Shown in pieces: positions 1 to 11,172 of a stretch of 64,000 nucleotides of DNA (within the stretch, counting starts at the first letter, position 1; each line of letters starts with the position of its first letter). The translations under genes were made by a program, and so were the position numbers. The notes beneath the pieces were generated by a model. That model ran no database searches. It was given only the letters and a program-made list of their open reading frames with translations, and had not been told where the DNA came from. The stretch covers positions 12,957,001 through 13,021,000 of the forward strand of contig NC_081150.1 in assembly GCF_958295425.1 (NCBI RefSeq), in the 5' to 3' direction. This DNA is from Solea solea (lineage: Eukaryota > Chordata > Actinopteri > Pleuronectiformes > Soleidae).

Positions 1-738
1 ACACCACCGTCACAAATCCAACAGCATTAATGTTATTGCCTAATGTGTTTTTGGTGTTAACATCTGTAAAGTCAACACCAAAAAGCACACATTTATTGTG
101 CCTGCATTAAAAGCACCCTCCCTTTATAATGGATCCAAAACTTGTTATTTCTGTATGTTGTTTTTTAATGCAAAGATTAATTTTACACCATACATACATT
201 TTTACTGTGAGTTATATATTGTTCCATATCAACAAAACAGAATATGTTGATATACTTTTCATATCACCCACCCTTAACTCTTAAAAATGTTTGAATTTGA
301 GACCCCTGCTCTATGACATGATTTTACTGACTCATGTCATGGATTTACTGCTGTGAACCACAACATTACAGGTGGCTGTGAATGAACATTAGGTGTATCG
401 TCTGAAATACAGTACTACATTTAACTACAGTAAGTGTGTTTCGACAAATTAACAGATGTAAATTGGCTACATGTTGATTTAAAATAATTGAATCTACCCG
501 TTTCTCTTGTAGCAGACTAACCCTGATGCTTTACAGTGATAAGAATATCCAATGTCACTTCTAAAGACACTTAAAGAACGCTCACTTTTACGGTCCATGT
601 CGTATATGCAAAACATCTTGACTCAACAGATCAAATTCCATTGGGAAACCACAGACCTGTCAACCTTAAAGTAATCCTAGTTTTAGAAAAAGGTGCTTGT
701 TGATGTGATAAACAAAACTTGGCCCAAAACATACTGCA
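1..738. other. Region upstream of SERAC1 coding sequence
   Basis: No coding exon was recognised here. A splice acceptor (CTGCAG at about 735-740) lies just before the SERAC1 start codon, so a non-coding first exon of SERAC1 probably lies in this stretch or left of the window. The phrase GAGACCCCTG near 299-308 resembles the end of a hAT-like repeat seen elsewhere in the window. Confidence 0.4.
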
Positions 739-754
739 GGTACACAAGCAGAGA

Positions 755-3700
755 ATGTCTGTTGCAGCTCTACGTTTGATCCGCTGTCGGAGACTGAGCA
801 CAGCTGGGTCACCTGGAGTGAAGAAAGTGCTTCAGTGGAAAGACTTGAGTGAGTTAAAGGACCGAAATTTGTCGTTAGCAATCTAATCAGCAGTAATTCA
901 ACATCTATGCCTTGTTAACAGTTTTAAAAGTTTAATACATTTTTTCTTTTGTGTCAAACTGTAGGAACGGTTGCCAAAGTAACTGGTGCAGTTTTTTTAG
1001 GGTAAGGCAAATATGTACTTGCAGATTTTAATCCTTGAATCCAAAACGAACCCATATCCGATCTGTACTGTTTGTGCGAAAGACTGTTATCCATTATCTC
1101 TCCGCAGGGGCTGTATTTTTATTACATATGAGGTTGTAGCCTTGGACAAGGCTGTGACAATTGACACCAGTGCAATTTTCCAAGAGAAGTACAAGTCTTA
1201 CATTTATCTAAAAGCCACTTCCTCCGATGAAAAGGAGAACCTTGCAGCAGGTAAGGAATGCCTTATTCTGAGCCTTTAAAACACTTACAAAGTCGTTTGG
1301 ATGTATTGTTTTTAGACATGGCCCTACTTTACCAGATGGGCTGAATGTTTAGTATGAGCATACATTCAGACTGAATTTTTCATGCCCAGGTGCTCGGTGA
1401 CATCTGCAAACATCACTTCCTGTCTTTTCTTCCTCTCCCTGCCACTGTCTTTCCTGTTTTAATATCTGGGTCAGTCTGATGACTGATCTCACTTCCACTA
1501 CTCAAAGTTCATTTGTTTAATGGAACAATCACCAAACAACATTAAAATACTGTGAGACCAACAGACAACCATGACATTAGTATATATATACTATTTATCT
1601 TGGTAACAAAAATGAAATCCTGATATTGTAGAAGGTCATTGTAGTTATTTTTCCACTGTGTGTATGTGTCAGGGCTTACATACAAAGCAAGGAGGGAACT
1701 TCACAGAGCAGCACGACGGTTTCTGGAATTATCCTCCAGGCTTTTGCTACATTCACTGGATGGTAAGGAACCAAAATTTGCCTTTTACTATACAAGTTCA
1801 CCATAAGCCAGTGTTTCCTGATTTGAAGAGCAAAAGTTGCACTTACAACCATCCAAAATACTAATTCTCAGAATGCTACAGTTTCTCACATTTTACCCAG
1901 TGAAAAAAGAGACCAAAGGAAACACCTGGCTTGCACATCCTGTTTTTTAAAGTCACATAGTTTGTGCATTCATGTGTTTATTGTGCAGCTGTCATATACA
2001 CGGCAGATTATTTTATGCTGCTTATATTAATTCCATCACTTGCTCAAACATTATATTCCAGTGCAATCTCTATTAAAATTGACTTTTGACCTGTAATTAT
2101 GAACAGCTGCCAAACTGAGGACACAAGGTGTGTAACTGCCAAGCTGTAGCTAATCTGAAGGTGGTACTGTAGATCTTGATAGTCATTGTAGGCAGTAGGA
2201 GTTTGAATGAAATTCCAGAGCATTTTAGAGTCTGCTTAGTAAAGCTTACGCACCTTTCTTTTCTTCCATCACTAAATGTTTAATCCGTTTGTCCTGTGTC
2301 TGAATGTTTTAGAGCACTTTACCCATGTAGATGCAGACCCACATGAGGTGGCGATGTGGGTCCTGCTGAAGAGAACACAGTCGGCAAATAAAGCCGACAG
2401 ACTACAGGCTATACAGGAGCTTGCAGATAATCACCACTGGCATGGTAAATGTGCAAAAGCTGTTGCATATGCAAAAGAGTACAATAAGGGGGGAAAAAAG
2501 CAGGGGAATTATATCACTCACATGTCAATGTTGCAGACTACCAGTACCGCACAGCAGCACAGGTCATAGACCAGCGAACAGCAGTGGGCCTGGCCCGGAT
2601 CCCTCAGGTAGACCTGCGGTTCTTCCTGCCACCACCCATGCTGCCTGACCTGGAAGATGTATGTATCCTAGTAAACCTTTGCCTCACACATGTGTTTTAC
2701 ATAAAGTGGACACTGAGATGTGTCAATAACTTCACAGGGTTTGTCACTAGAGGACGGACTGAGGAAGCTGCTGGCGTCTCTGCCTCAGTCTGAGGTGGAC
2801 AAATGTGTTCAGTACTTCACTTCACTGGCCCTCAGAGAAAGCACTCAGTCCATGGCAGCACAACGGGTAATCATAACAGAAGGATGCATACCTGTACACA
2901 TATCTGTTTTTTTATGAAGAAGACAGCCTAGAACAAATGTCATAAATCTCTTGTAAAGTTTGAAAGCTTAAATATCTCATGAACACTCTCTTGTGTTGTA
3001 GGGCGGTCTTTGGTGTTTTGGTGGCAATGGACTGCCGTACACCCAGAGCCTCACCTCTGTCCCCTCAGAGAAGGTGGAGTCCTTCTGTGTGCAGGCACTG
3101 GTACAGCACTCGAAGGTAATAATTGTATCTAAATTATTTGATTCTTTGTTAAAAACAATTGACATTTTTAAAATTAGGCAAGTAAAGGATCATTTCAACA
3201 ATAAGCAGGTTAAGTTATGCTGAATTGTGGCTTGAGTGGCTTTTATCTACATGCAAGTATACAGTTAATCTGGTCCATAGGTGAACAACCATCTTATTGA
3301 GTAACAATAAGGCAAAGGGTCATCTATTATATTGTAATTTCAGCATTATCACGTTAACTCTTTTAATATTACAAAAAGTAGTCTGTAAAAGGTAAAAAAT
3401 GTACTTTAAAAAGTGAGTGAATAACTGTACTGCACTTACTAAAACGTGTGTTTATTGTCTGCAGGTCCAGAGCCACTGTGACCACATAGTTGCCAATGGG
3501 GGCCTGCAGCTCCTCCAGAGGGTTTATCGGCTCCGTAGAGACTCCCTGAAGATTCAAAGGAACATCATTCGAATCATAGGAAACTTGGCGCTACACGAGA
3601 GCGCTCACCAGGCTATAGCCCAGTCTGGTAAGTCTAGAACCTGTCAGGTTATTTAAGAGATGGTTGTGCTTATGAGTAATCTTAGACTTGGGATATTAAA

Positions 3701-6179
3701 CATCCCAAAAAAATCCTTCTTTTACATACTTAATCTATAAAATACATAGCCACTAATAAATCCTTCAGACATCTTTATATTTTTTTTGTGCGACAACCAA
3801 AGTAGACACATTTTTTTGTGTGTTTTTGTTAATAATTAAAAACAAGCTCTCTTATTTTTCCACTTCTTTAAACGTGAATATTTTCTGGTTTCTTTGCTCC
3901 ATATAATAATGGAAACCCCAATAAAACTTAATGATTTTGGCTTGTGGACAAAATAAGACATTTGAGAAAATCAACATTTTGAGGTTTTAAGGAGAAAAAT
4001 CAGATCAATTGACTGTAAAAGTAATCATTAGTTGTTACCCCATAACTCTTATAACAGTTTGTTTTCATACCATTTATCACAATTTGTATATGTACCTTTA
4101 ATATTTATTTTGAATAATTTTAGGTTCAGTTGTTTTCCGTAGATTATAATGGCATCATTTTGTTGTTATGTTTTCCTTACCCACCTCCAGGATGGGTGTC
4201 CGTCCTGGCAGAGATGATGCACTCTCCTCATGTCATGCAGGCATCTCACGCAGCTCGCGCTCTGGCCAACCTGGACAGGGAGACTCTAAAAGAGAAATAC
4301 CAAGACGGCGTCTACATCCTCCATCCACAAACACGTGGCAAGTAGGAAAAAACAATTAATTGTTCTTGTCACGCGATCGTTAAACTCAGTCAAATTTGAT
4401 TTCACCTTTTTAAAGCAACACCTCACTTTAACAGTGTTTCTTATTTCTAGTGAGCCAATCAAAGCAGACGTGCTGTTCATCCATGGGATTCTAGGGGCGG
4501 CTTTTAAAACATGGCGGCAGAAGGACCGCAATACGTTAGATGAAGAGAAGGAGTCAGGCAGCTGGGGCGACTATACAGAGTGCTGGCCAAAGGTAACAAA
4601 TGACTTCCCCTTAACTTGTTTGGAGGAACAAGATTTCCATACAGTGTTTTCTTGTGTTTTTTACCTTAATAAAATGGAATCTACTGGATTGATCTCTATG
4701 TCTATTGGGGAGAATAAATAAAGTTTAGTTAAATGTGAGGCCTTGTGCATCATCAAATAATTTAACTCCCTCTCTTATTGGCAGTCTTGGTTGGCGGCTG
4801 ACTGTCCAAATCTGAGAATACTATCTGTGGAGTACGATAGTCACCTCAGTGACTGGGTGGCCAAGTGTCCTGCTGAAAATCAGAGGTGAAGAAGCCATAG
4901 TTTTATTGACATGTCCACTGGTGTTTTATTTCACTGAGGGTGGTAGAGAACCCCTACCATCCTCTACTGACCTAGTGTTCTAAAGTCTATTATACTAATT
5001 TCCAGCAAATTATCAGAATACAAATTGGTGACTTTTTCCTCTGCACTGGTGTCTTTAGGAAGTCTTTGGCCTACAGAAGTCAAGAGCTGCTTAAGAAATT
5101 AAAGTTGGCTGGTGTTGGAGAGAGGCCTGTGGTCTGGGTAGCCCACAGTATGGGAGGTATTTTGAGAGTCTTTTCCTTTCACAAGTATGTCAGATTTTCA
5201 GGGATGTCAGGGACTTGATCTTTGTTTGTATGTGGTGGATTTTAAAGGTCCTGTGTTTGTCTGTGTCCTCTTGTATTTATTTTTGCTTCAGGGTTACTGG
5301 TTAAGAAAATGCTGCTGGATGCCTCGGAGGACCCGGACATGCAAGGGCTGTTAAAAAACACCAAGGGCATCATGTTCTACAGTGTTCCTCACCGTGGTAC
5401 CTCCATGGCGGAGTACTCTGTCAGTGTCAGATATCTCCTCTTTCCCTCTGTAGAAGTCCGAGAACTCTGTAAAGGTAAGTGAATAAAATAAATTCTGCAG
5501 GCCACAACTGTTTCACTGACATTGTTCAACATCTTCTGTTTGCTGTTGTTTGTGTGTTAAGACTCCCCAGCGCTGCGGAACCTGAACGAGAACTTCTTGA
5601 ATATGGCCAAACAAAGGGAATTCAAGGTGCTGAGCTTCGCAGAGACACTGCCAACAAACGTCGGTCCCATGATTAAGATACTGGTGGTACCAGCACAATC
5701 AGCAAGTATGAATAAGCACTTATGGAATAAGTTGTGTATCTGTAAAAAGAGCATAGTTTGGACATTTCAAGCCAGAGTTGGGCTCAGTCACGTCAATTAA
5801 GTTTTTTTAATGAAATATAGATTAAAATAGGGTGAATTTAAAGGCATTGCTTGTGGCTGGTAGTAGCTTCCTCCTGGATGTGTCCATAACTTTTGTCGTT
5901 TGCATGTTGGATTCAGTCAATATTCGTTCAGACTTGGTCAGTTACGACAAAAACATGCAAATCGAGTTGCATTCTAGTTCAGTGATCTATAGCTCTATTG
6001 TCGGTCTAATCTGCAGTTTAAGTTGCTCTGATTTGGTTTCAGATCTAGGCATCGGGGAGATCATCAAGGTGGATGTAGATCATCTCAACATCTGCAAGCC
6101 AGAGAGGAAGGACTCGTTCCTGTACAAACGCAGCCTCCAGTTCATCCAGGAAGCACTGCACAGCTACATCAGCCGCTGA
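755..6179 (+). CDS. serac1: SERAC1, serine active site-containing protein 1 (complete, 16 coding exons)
   Basis: Exons: 755-848, 965-1001, 1108-1250, 1673-1762, 2313-2444, 2537-2658, 2738-2866, 3002-3115, 3465-3627, 4191-4341, 4451-4592, 4785-4885, 5059-5156, 5292-5474, 5562-5705, 6043-6179. All have GT-AG borders and compatible phases, giving 659 residues; human SERAC1, from memory, has 654. The N-terminus ([13 protein letters not shown]...) is basic, followed by a hydrophobic stretch ([17 protein letters not shown]), consistent with a mitochondrial/ER-contact membrane anchor. An armadillo-like middle ([28 protein letters not shown]) precedes an alpha/beta-hydrolase domain with ADVLFIHG and the nucleophile elbow AHSMGG (Ser about residue 503). 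The family remodels phosphatidylglycerol and supports cholesterol trafficking at mitochondria-associated membranes; human loss causes MEGDEL syndrome. The start is the first ATG after an acceptor and matches the family N-terminus. Identification is by recall of the human protein. Confidence 0.96.
3835..4045. repeat. Teleost interspersed repeat fragment in SERAC1 intron 9
   Basis: Phrases such as 'cacttctttaaacgtgaat', 'tttgctccatataa' and 'aatcattagttg' recur at 6901-7095 and 10158-10394 in this window. They resemble the common fish repeat that ends in 'AATAATCATTAGTTGCAGCC'. No coding capacity is seen. Confidence 0.55.
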
Positions 6180-6830
6180 CTGGAATACAGTCTGTGAACA
6201 CAAAAACACTGATAGAACCTACTACATACTTGAAACTGAGAAGAGCACTGTCACTCACCAACATCCCCGAACCAAATAGAAACATAACTGCCTCTCCTTG
6301 TTCCACTTATAAAAACAAATTAGTTTGATCATAGTTTGTCAGCTGTGAAGATGTTTTGTTCTCCTACTCATTTTCCCAGTATGGTTTGTCTCACTAATTA
6401 CTAATCAGAAACATGTTTAACATTATTTTTTAAGTTTAGTTTTTAAAGATTTTAATTATATTAACTTATTTGTCACCCTATTCATTTTTTGGGAGCCCCG
6501 TTTTAAGATGTTTTAAGACTTTAAGATGCAGTCATGCCATTTCCACTCACACGCATTACATTTTTAACTAGATCAACCAGTTTATTTTTTTGTAAATATA
6601 TTTATATTTGATCATAATTACAGTATTACAGACATATTCTGTGCCAAACCATATTCCTCACTGAGCCTTACTATAAATGGACCTGTTGTGATATTAGTTT
6701 TGTTCGCTTTTTATTTTGTTTTATTTTTAAGGGACTAATCAAACAATAGGTTCTTAATCTCCATGTGTGTTTGTGGTCCAAACTTCCACTGATGATGCAG
6801 ACAAAGAATAAATCTTGTCTACATACTGTG
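6180..6830 (+). other. serac1: SERAC1 3' untranslated region
   Basis: About 630 bases run from the stop codon to a canonical AATAAA signal at 6807-6812. The second half, from 6628 on, is the start of a segment duplicated at 9896-10685. In that copy the signal reads AATAAT, so only the SERAC1 copy keeps a standard poly(A) hexamer. Confidence 0.75.
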
Positions 6831-7384
6831 TCGCACTGCTGTTTTGTCCCCTCAAAGCTGCTTTAAACAAATACATTCTCCTAGGTTTAGGTAATTTCTC
6901 GAGCTGCAAAGACTAATCCAATAATTGTTAACAAAATCACTAACAATTTTGATAATCAATTTATCATTTTGGGTGTTTTGTTAATACTAAAAAGAAGTGA
7001 ACTAATCTTTTTTTCCAGCTTCTTAAATGTGAATTATTTAAATTTAATTTGCTCCATATAACAAAAAAATCATTAAATTAATAATTTTGGGTTATCAAAT
7101 ATGAGGCACTATAAATAGATAAAACCTTACAGCATATATGCTACAGCATATTTGATGTCATCTGTACCTAATAAAGTGGCTGGTGAGTGTATAGGCTTAT
7201 AATTCTCTTTTTTTTAAGCATGCTTCAAGAGGATAACTGAATGCATTTTCATTTTGTAATCTAAATAGTACACAGGTAATTAAACTATTCAAGTTATGCC
7301 AAAGGTAGTACATAAGTAGTCCCCAAACGTTATTATTTTACAGGGAGTTCTGGTTGTTAACATTTAAAAATACATAAATCACAA
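6628..7384. repeat. Duplicated segment A (original copy): SERAC1 3' UTR end plus spacer
   Basis: Nearly the same sequence is found at 9896-10685, with few substitutions in the first ~330 bases and several indels after that. The segment holds the SERAC1 poly(A) signal, a fish interspersed repeat (6901-7095) and a lone Tc1-like terminal repeat (7163-7192). Its right edge lies just before the GTF2H5 promoter region. Confidence 0.9.
7163..7192. repeat. Solo Tc1-like terminal repeat
   Basis: 'CTGTACCTAATAAAGTGGC' followed by TGGTGAGTGTA matches the remembered terminal inverted repeat of a widespread fish Tc1-like transposon. The same end occurs at 10473-10502 (in the duplicate), near 22640-22670, and in degraded form at 50822-50856. 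Confidence 0.7.
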
Positions 7385-7856
7385 TAGTGGGTAACAATAG
7401 GTATTCCAAATTCGGTTTCACAATGAATGTTACAGCATTTATTATACATCATATTATATTTCTGTGTTTGTTTTTGCCATACGCGGAACGTGCTGAAAAG
7501 AAGACTGTCCCTCGGCACATACCGTACATGATTCATCACAGTACATCCAGTTAGCAAGACACGGCACAGCAGAGCAACTCGTAGTGAAACTCGTCCTTTT
7601 TATATTTATTTACTTGAATGTAGCTCGGTATGTATGTTTACTGGTTATTTGTTGATTTAAGTATTTTATTATTGTCGTAGCATGTGTTACACTGTCTCTA
7701 GAATAGCGCACTTTACGAGTAACGTTAACGCTAACAAGCTAATCGCTAAATGTTTGGACGTTATCAAATCGTCTCAGTGAAAATGACTCGGTAATGTACT
7801 GACATGTTTCCTCTATGTTCCTTGTTTTATTTAGCCTTTCTCTCTGCTTGTAAAAC

Positions 7857-8180
7857 ATGGTGAACGTACACAAAGGTGTCCTTGTTGAATGGTGAGTACA
7901 ACTGAAAATATTTGTCCCCCTACTTCGTGATAACTACGTGTGTGTGTTTAATGCAATGGCCTCGGTTAATAGCATGTGTTTCCTCTGCTCGACAAACAGT
8001 GATCCTGCAATGAAACAGTTCCTGCTCTACCTGGATGAAACTATGGCCTTGGGGAAGAAGTTTGTCCTCAAAGATCTTGACGACACGCATCTCTTTATCC
8101 TGGCAGAAGTGGTTCAGACTCTCCAGGACAGAGTCGGCGAGCTAATGGACCAAAATTCATTCCCCATCACACAGAAATGA
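7857..8180 (+). CDS. gtf2h5: GTF2H5 / TTDA, TFIIH subunit 5 (complete, 2 coding exons)
   Basis: Coding exons 7857-7891 and 8000-8180 join in phase (TG|T, Cys) to give 71 residues, the same length as the human subunit as I recall it. The protein runs [19 protein letters not shown]...[11 protein letters not shown], matching the family over its full length. This small protein dimerises with the TFIIH subunit p52 (GTF2H4), stabilises TFIIH and stimulates XPB in nucleotide excision repair; loss in humans causes trichothiodystrophy type A. An acceptor (TTTATTTAG, ending 7834) just upstream of the ATG implies a non-coding first exon near 7.55-7.65 kb. A likely poly(A) signal, ATTAAA, is at 8338-8343. 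It sits directly downstream of SERAC1 on the same strand. Confidence 0.96.
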
Positions 8181-8344
8181 CGGGCTTCTATACTTGGACT
8201 CAGGACTGTTTAAGACATTATCAAATGAGCACTGCACTGTTTTAAATGCAGACAGAAATGTGGAAAGTTACTTTTGGAAAACTAATGTGGAAAACTTAAG
8301 TAAATGCTGAACCATGTTTTACTTTGAGTCCATTGTGATTAAAT

Positions 8345-9440
8345 ACATTTTGAAGTTTAACCTTAGTTGCTTATTTTGTGGTGGTGCCATATGATATTAT
8401 TTTTGCATCTGTAGAAAGAAAGTATTTTTCTACCCAGTGGGTCTAGGATGTATGACCTATTAACCTTTAACATACAGTCATTTTGTGTTCAATAATACTG
8501 CAAGATGGATCACAAGAAATGATGTTGTGGATAGTCTGCCTGTTTGGTCTTCAAGAAATATAACTGCTCAATAACTGTTTTTTTTTAGCTTTAGAATTCA
8601 GTTCTTACATTGTGTGTGTGCTTCTTTGAGTTTAAAGTCTTACCCCAACCTGTTTTGCAGCTGTCCGTCTTCACATAAAACAAAAATCATTTGACAGTAC
8701 AGTGGTTTGAATGTATAATGCCGTAGACGATTCTTTAGATTTAAAAGTTACACCCTATACAGCTTTAATGTAATGTAACTTATTTCTATAGCTTTTTACA
8801 ACAACCCATAGGTGACAAAAGTGCTTTACAAAATAAAAGCATTACAGACACGGCATTAAAGACCGACAGTAAAAACAAATTCATGAAACAAATCAAAGGA
8901 TGAACTAAAATAATAGAATGTGTCACCACACTACTGGGTATTAAAAAGCCATTCTGAATAAATTTAGGTTTAAGTCTGGATTTAAAAATGCCCAGATCAG
9001 TGTTAATGTTCAATTATAACCACATTAGCAATACAAACAATGTTGATAATGTCATGTTTGGGGGCATCTAATCATAATTATATCTAACATTTTAATGTGT
9101 CACAGTAAAAGTAAGGCAAGGTGTTACAAATGTAAATAATGATGGCTGAGTTCCATTTCGCTTCGTCATTATCCAGGTGCAAACTGGGTTCACTGTGAAA
9201 ACATAATGTTTTAACATTCCTGAATTGGAGAGAGCTGTCATTAATTTTATCACTGTCAATGTATGCAATTGATAATGCTTAAGTGTTTTATTACAGTTGA
9301 AAAATATTTATAATGAATTATAAATCACTATGCCAGCCCGAAGACCATGCAATACTAATGCAGGTGATAACTTATAAGTGTTAAAATTAAATAGTTTAAT
9401 CACAGGAACTCGTACAGTTAAACCATATATACAAGTAGTT
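8345..9440. other. GTF2H5 to U2 spacer
   Basis: AT-rich spacer with no recognised gene. The stretch about 8790-9010 (phrases 'gtgctttacaaaataaaag' and 'tttaaaaatgcccagatca') resembles the tail of a common teleost interspersed repeat, but I cannot place it in a family. Confidence 0.4.
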
Positions 9441-9459
9441 ATTTCTATAACAGTGAAAA

Positions 9460-9649
9460 GGGGGTGCACCGTTCCTGGAGATACTGCAATACCAGGTCGA
9501 TGCGCGGAGTGGACGGAGCAAGCCCCTATTCCATCTCCATGTTCCAAAAATCAATTTAATATATGGTCCCCGGGTAGGGGACGTATCAGATATTAAACTG
9601 ATAAGAACAGATACTACACTTGATCTTAGCCAAAAGGCCGAGAAGCGAT
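9460..9649 (-). ncRNA. U2 spliceosomal snRNA, copy 1
   Basis: On the minus strand this 190-nt sequence begins ATCGCTTCTCGGCCTTTTGG and ends at GGTGCACCCCC, the full conserved U2 sequence. It includes the branch-site-pairing GTAGTA, the Sm-type site ATTTTTGG and the 3' stem-loops. A proximal sequence element-like motif (ACCGTGAGTGAGAG) is 42-63 bases upstream, the expected place for pol II snRNA genes. A 3'-box-like run (GTTATAGAAATAAC) follows the 3' end, at about 9441-9455. It is identical to copy 2. Its upstream flank is cut at 9896, about 247 bases before the gene, where duplicated SERAC1 3' sequence begins. Confidence 0.95.
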
Positions 9650-9690
9650 ACTGACACACCGTTTCAAATGAGAAGTCATTTTCCTACATA

Positions 9691-9712
9691 TGACTCTCAC
9701 TCACGGTTTCAC
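9691..9712 (-). promoter_or_regulatory. snRNA proximal sequence element (PSE), U2 copy 1
   Basis: Read on the minus strand, 'GTGAAACCGTGAGTGAGAGT' lies 42-63 bases upstream of the U2 5' end. It resembles the vertebrate PSE core (ACCnTnAnTnAAAAG), and the same 22 bases are kept at the same distance from copy 2. Confidence 0.7.
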
Positions 9713-9895
9713 TTTTTTATTTTATTTTTTTCTAAAAATACAAAAATCTACCAACAAACGCAGAACGAACACTTTGACGTTTTGGGAAACGTCAGCTGCA
9801 ACAATTCACATTGGAATGCACGTTAAACGACAGAAATAGCACAGTTCTGTTTATGCTACGTCAGCGAGTGCTATGACTCGTTCCGCTACCAGCCA

Positions 9896-10685
9896 ACAGA
9901 CATATTCTGTGCCAAACCATATTCCTCACTGAGCCTTACTATAAATGGACCTGTTGTGATATTAGTTTTGTTCGCTTTTTATTTTGTTTTGTTTTTAAGA
10001 GACTAATCAAACAATAGGTTCTTAATCTCCATGTGTGTTTGTGGTCCAAACTTCCACTGATGATGCAGACAAAGAATAATTCTTGTCTACATACTGTGTC
10101 GCACTGCTGTTTTGTCCTCTCAAAGCTGCTTAAAACAAATACATTCTCCTAGGCTTAGGCAATATCTCGAGCTGCAAAGACTAATCCAATAATTGTTAAC
10201 AAAATCACTAACAATTTTGATAATCAATTTATCCTTTTGAGTGTTTTGTTAATACTTAAAAGAAGTGAACTGATCTTTTTTTCCAGCTTCTTAAATGTGA
10301 ATTATTTAATTATTTTTGCTCCATATAACATTAAAACACATAAAAAACAATTGACATTCATTAATAATCAAAATAATCATTAGTTGCAGCCCTAAATGTG
10401 AATATCAAATATGAGGTACTAAACATAGATAAAACCTTAAAGCATATAAGCTACAGCATAGCTGATGTCACCTGTACCTAATAAAGTGGCTGGTGAGTGT
10501 ATAGGCTTATAATTCTCTTTTTTTAAGCATGCTTCAAGAGGATAACTTACTTGTGTAACCTAAATAGTGCACAGATAATTAAACTATTTATACGAGTTTT
10601 GCTAAAGGTAGTATACGTAGTCACCAAACGTTATAATTTAGCAAGAGTTCTTGGTTGTAAACACTTACAGATACATAAATCACAA
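9896..10685. repeat. Duplicated segment A' (second copy of SERAC1 3' flank)
   Basis: Repeats 6628-7384 in the same orientation. It starts abruptly in the middle of the U2 copy-1 upstream flank (junction GCCAA/CAGACAT). The SERAC1 poly(A) hexamer is changed to AATAAT at about 10076. No coding exon of SERAC1 is included, so this is a non-coding fragment lying between two U2 genes. Confidence 0.88.
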
Positions 10686-10741
10686 AAGAGAATAAACAAA
10701 AGCGCCACATCCCTACAGGATTGTTTCTTTAACAGTGAAAG

Positions 10742-10931
10742 GGGGGTGCACCGTTCCTGGAGATACTGCAATACCAGGTCGATGCGCGGAGTGGACGGAG
10801 CAAGCCCCTATTCCATCTCCATGTTCCAAAAATCAATTTAATATATGGTCCCCGGGTAGGGGACGTATCAGATATTAAACTGATAAGAACAGATACTACA
10901 CTTGATCTTAGCCAAAAGGCCGAGAAGCGAT
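10742..10931 (-). ncRNA. U2 spliceosomal snRNA, copy 2
   Basis: This 190-nt gene is identical base for base to copy 1 by eye. It has the same PSE at 10973-10994 and a better 3' box (GTTAAAGAAACAATC, about 10722-10736). The flank upstream of the PSE differs from copy 1 at only a few positions and continues past 11172 into CCAATAGGCG, where copy 1 is truncated. Both copies look functional, with intact secondary-structure regions and promoter elements; expression is not proven by sequence. Confidence 0.95.
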
Positions 10932-10972
10932 ACTGACACACCGTTTCAAATGAGAAGTCATTTTCCTACATA

Positions 10973-10994
10973 TGACTCTCACTCACGGTTTCAC
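10973..10994 (-). promoter_or_regulatory. snRNA proximal sequence element (PSE), U2 copy 2
   Basis: Same 22-base sequence and same spacing (42-63 bases upstream of the RNA) as for copy 1. Confidence 0.7.
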
Positions 10995-11172
10995 TCTTTT
11001 TTTTTTTCTAAAAATACAAAAATCTACCAACATACGCAGAACGAACACTTAGACGTTTTGGGAAACGTTAGCTGCAACAATTCACATTGGAATGCGCGTT
11101 AAACGACAGAAATAGCACAGTTCTGTTTATGCTACGTCAGCTAGTGCTATGACTCGTTCCGCTACCAGCCAA

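Noticed and set aside
5832..6179. 115-codon frame starting upstream of SERAC1 last exon
   Set aside because: The first ~70 codons are intron. Only 6043-6179 is exon, entered through a TTTCAG acceptor.
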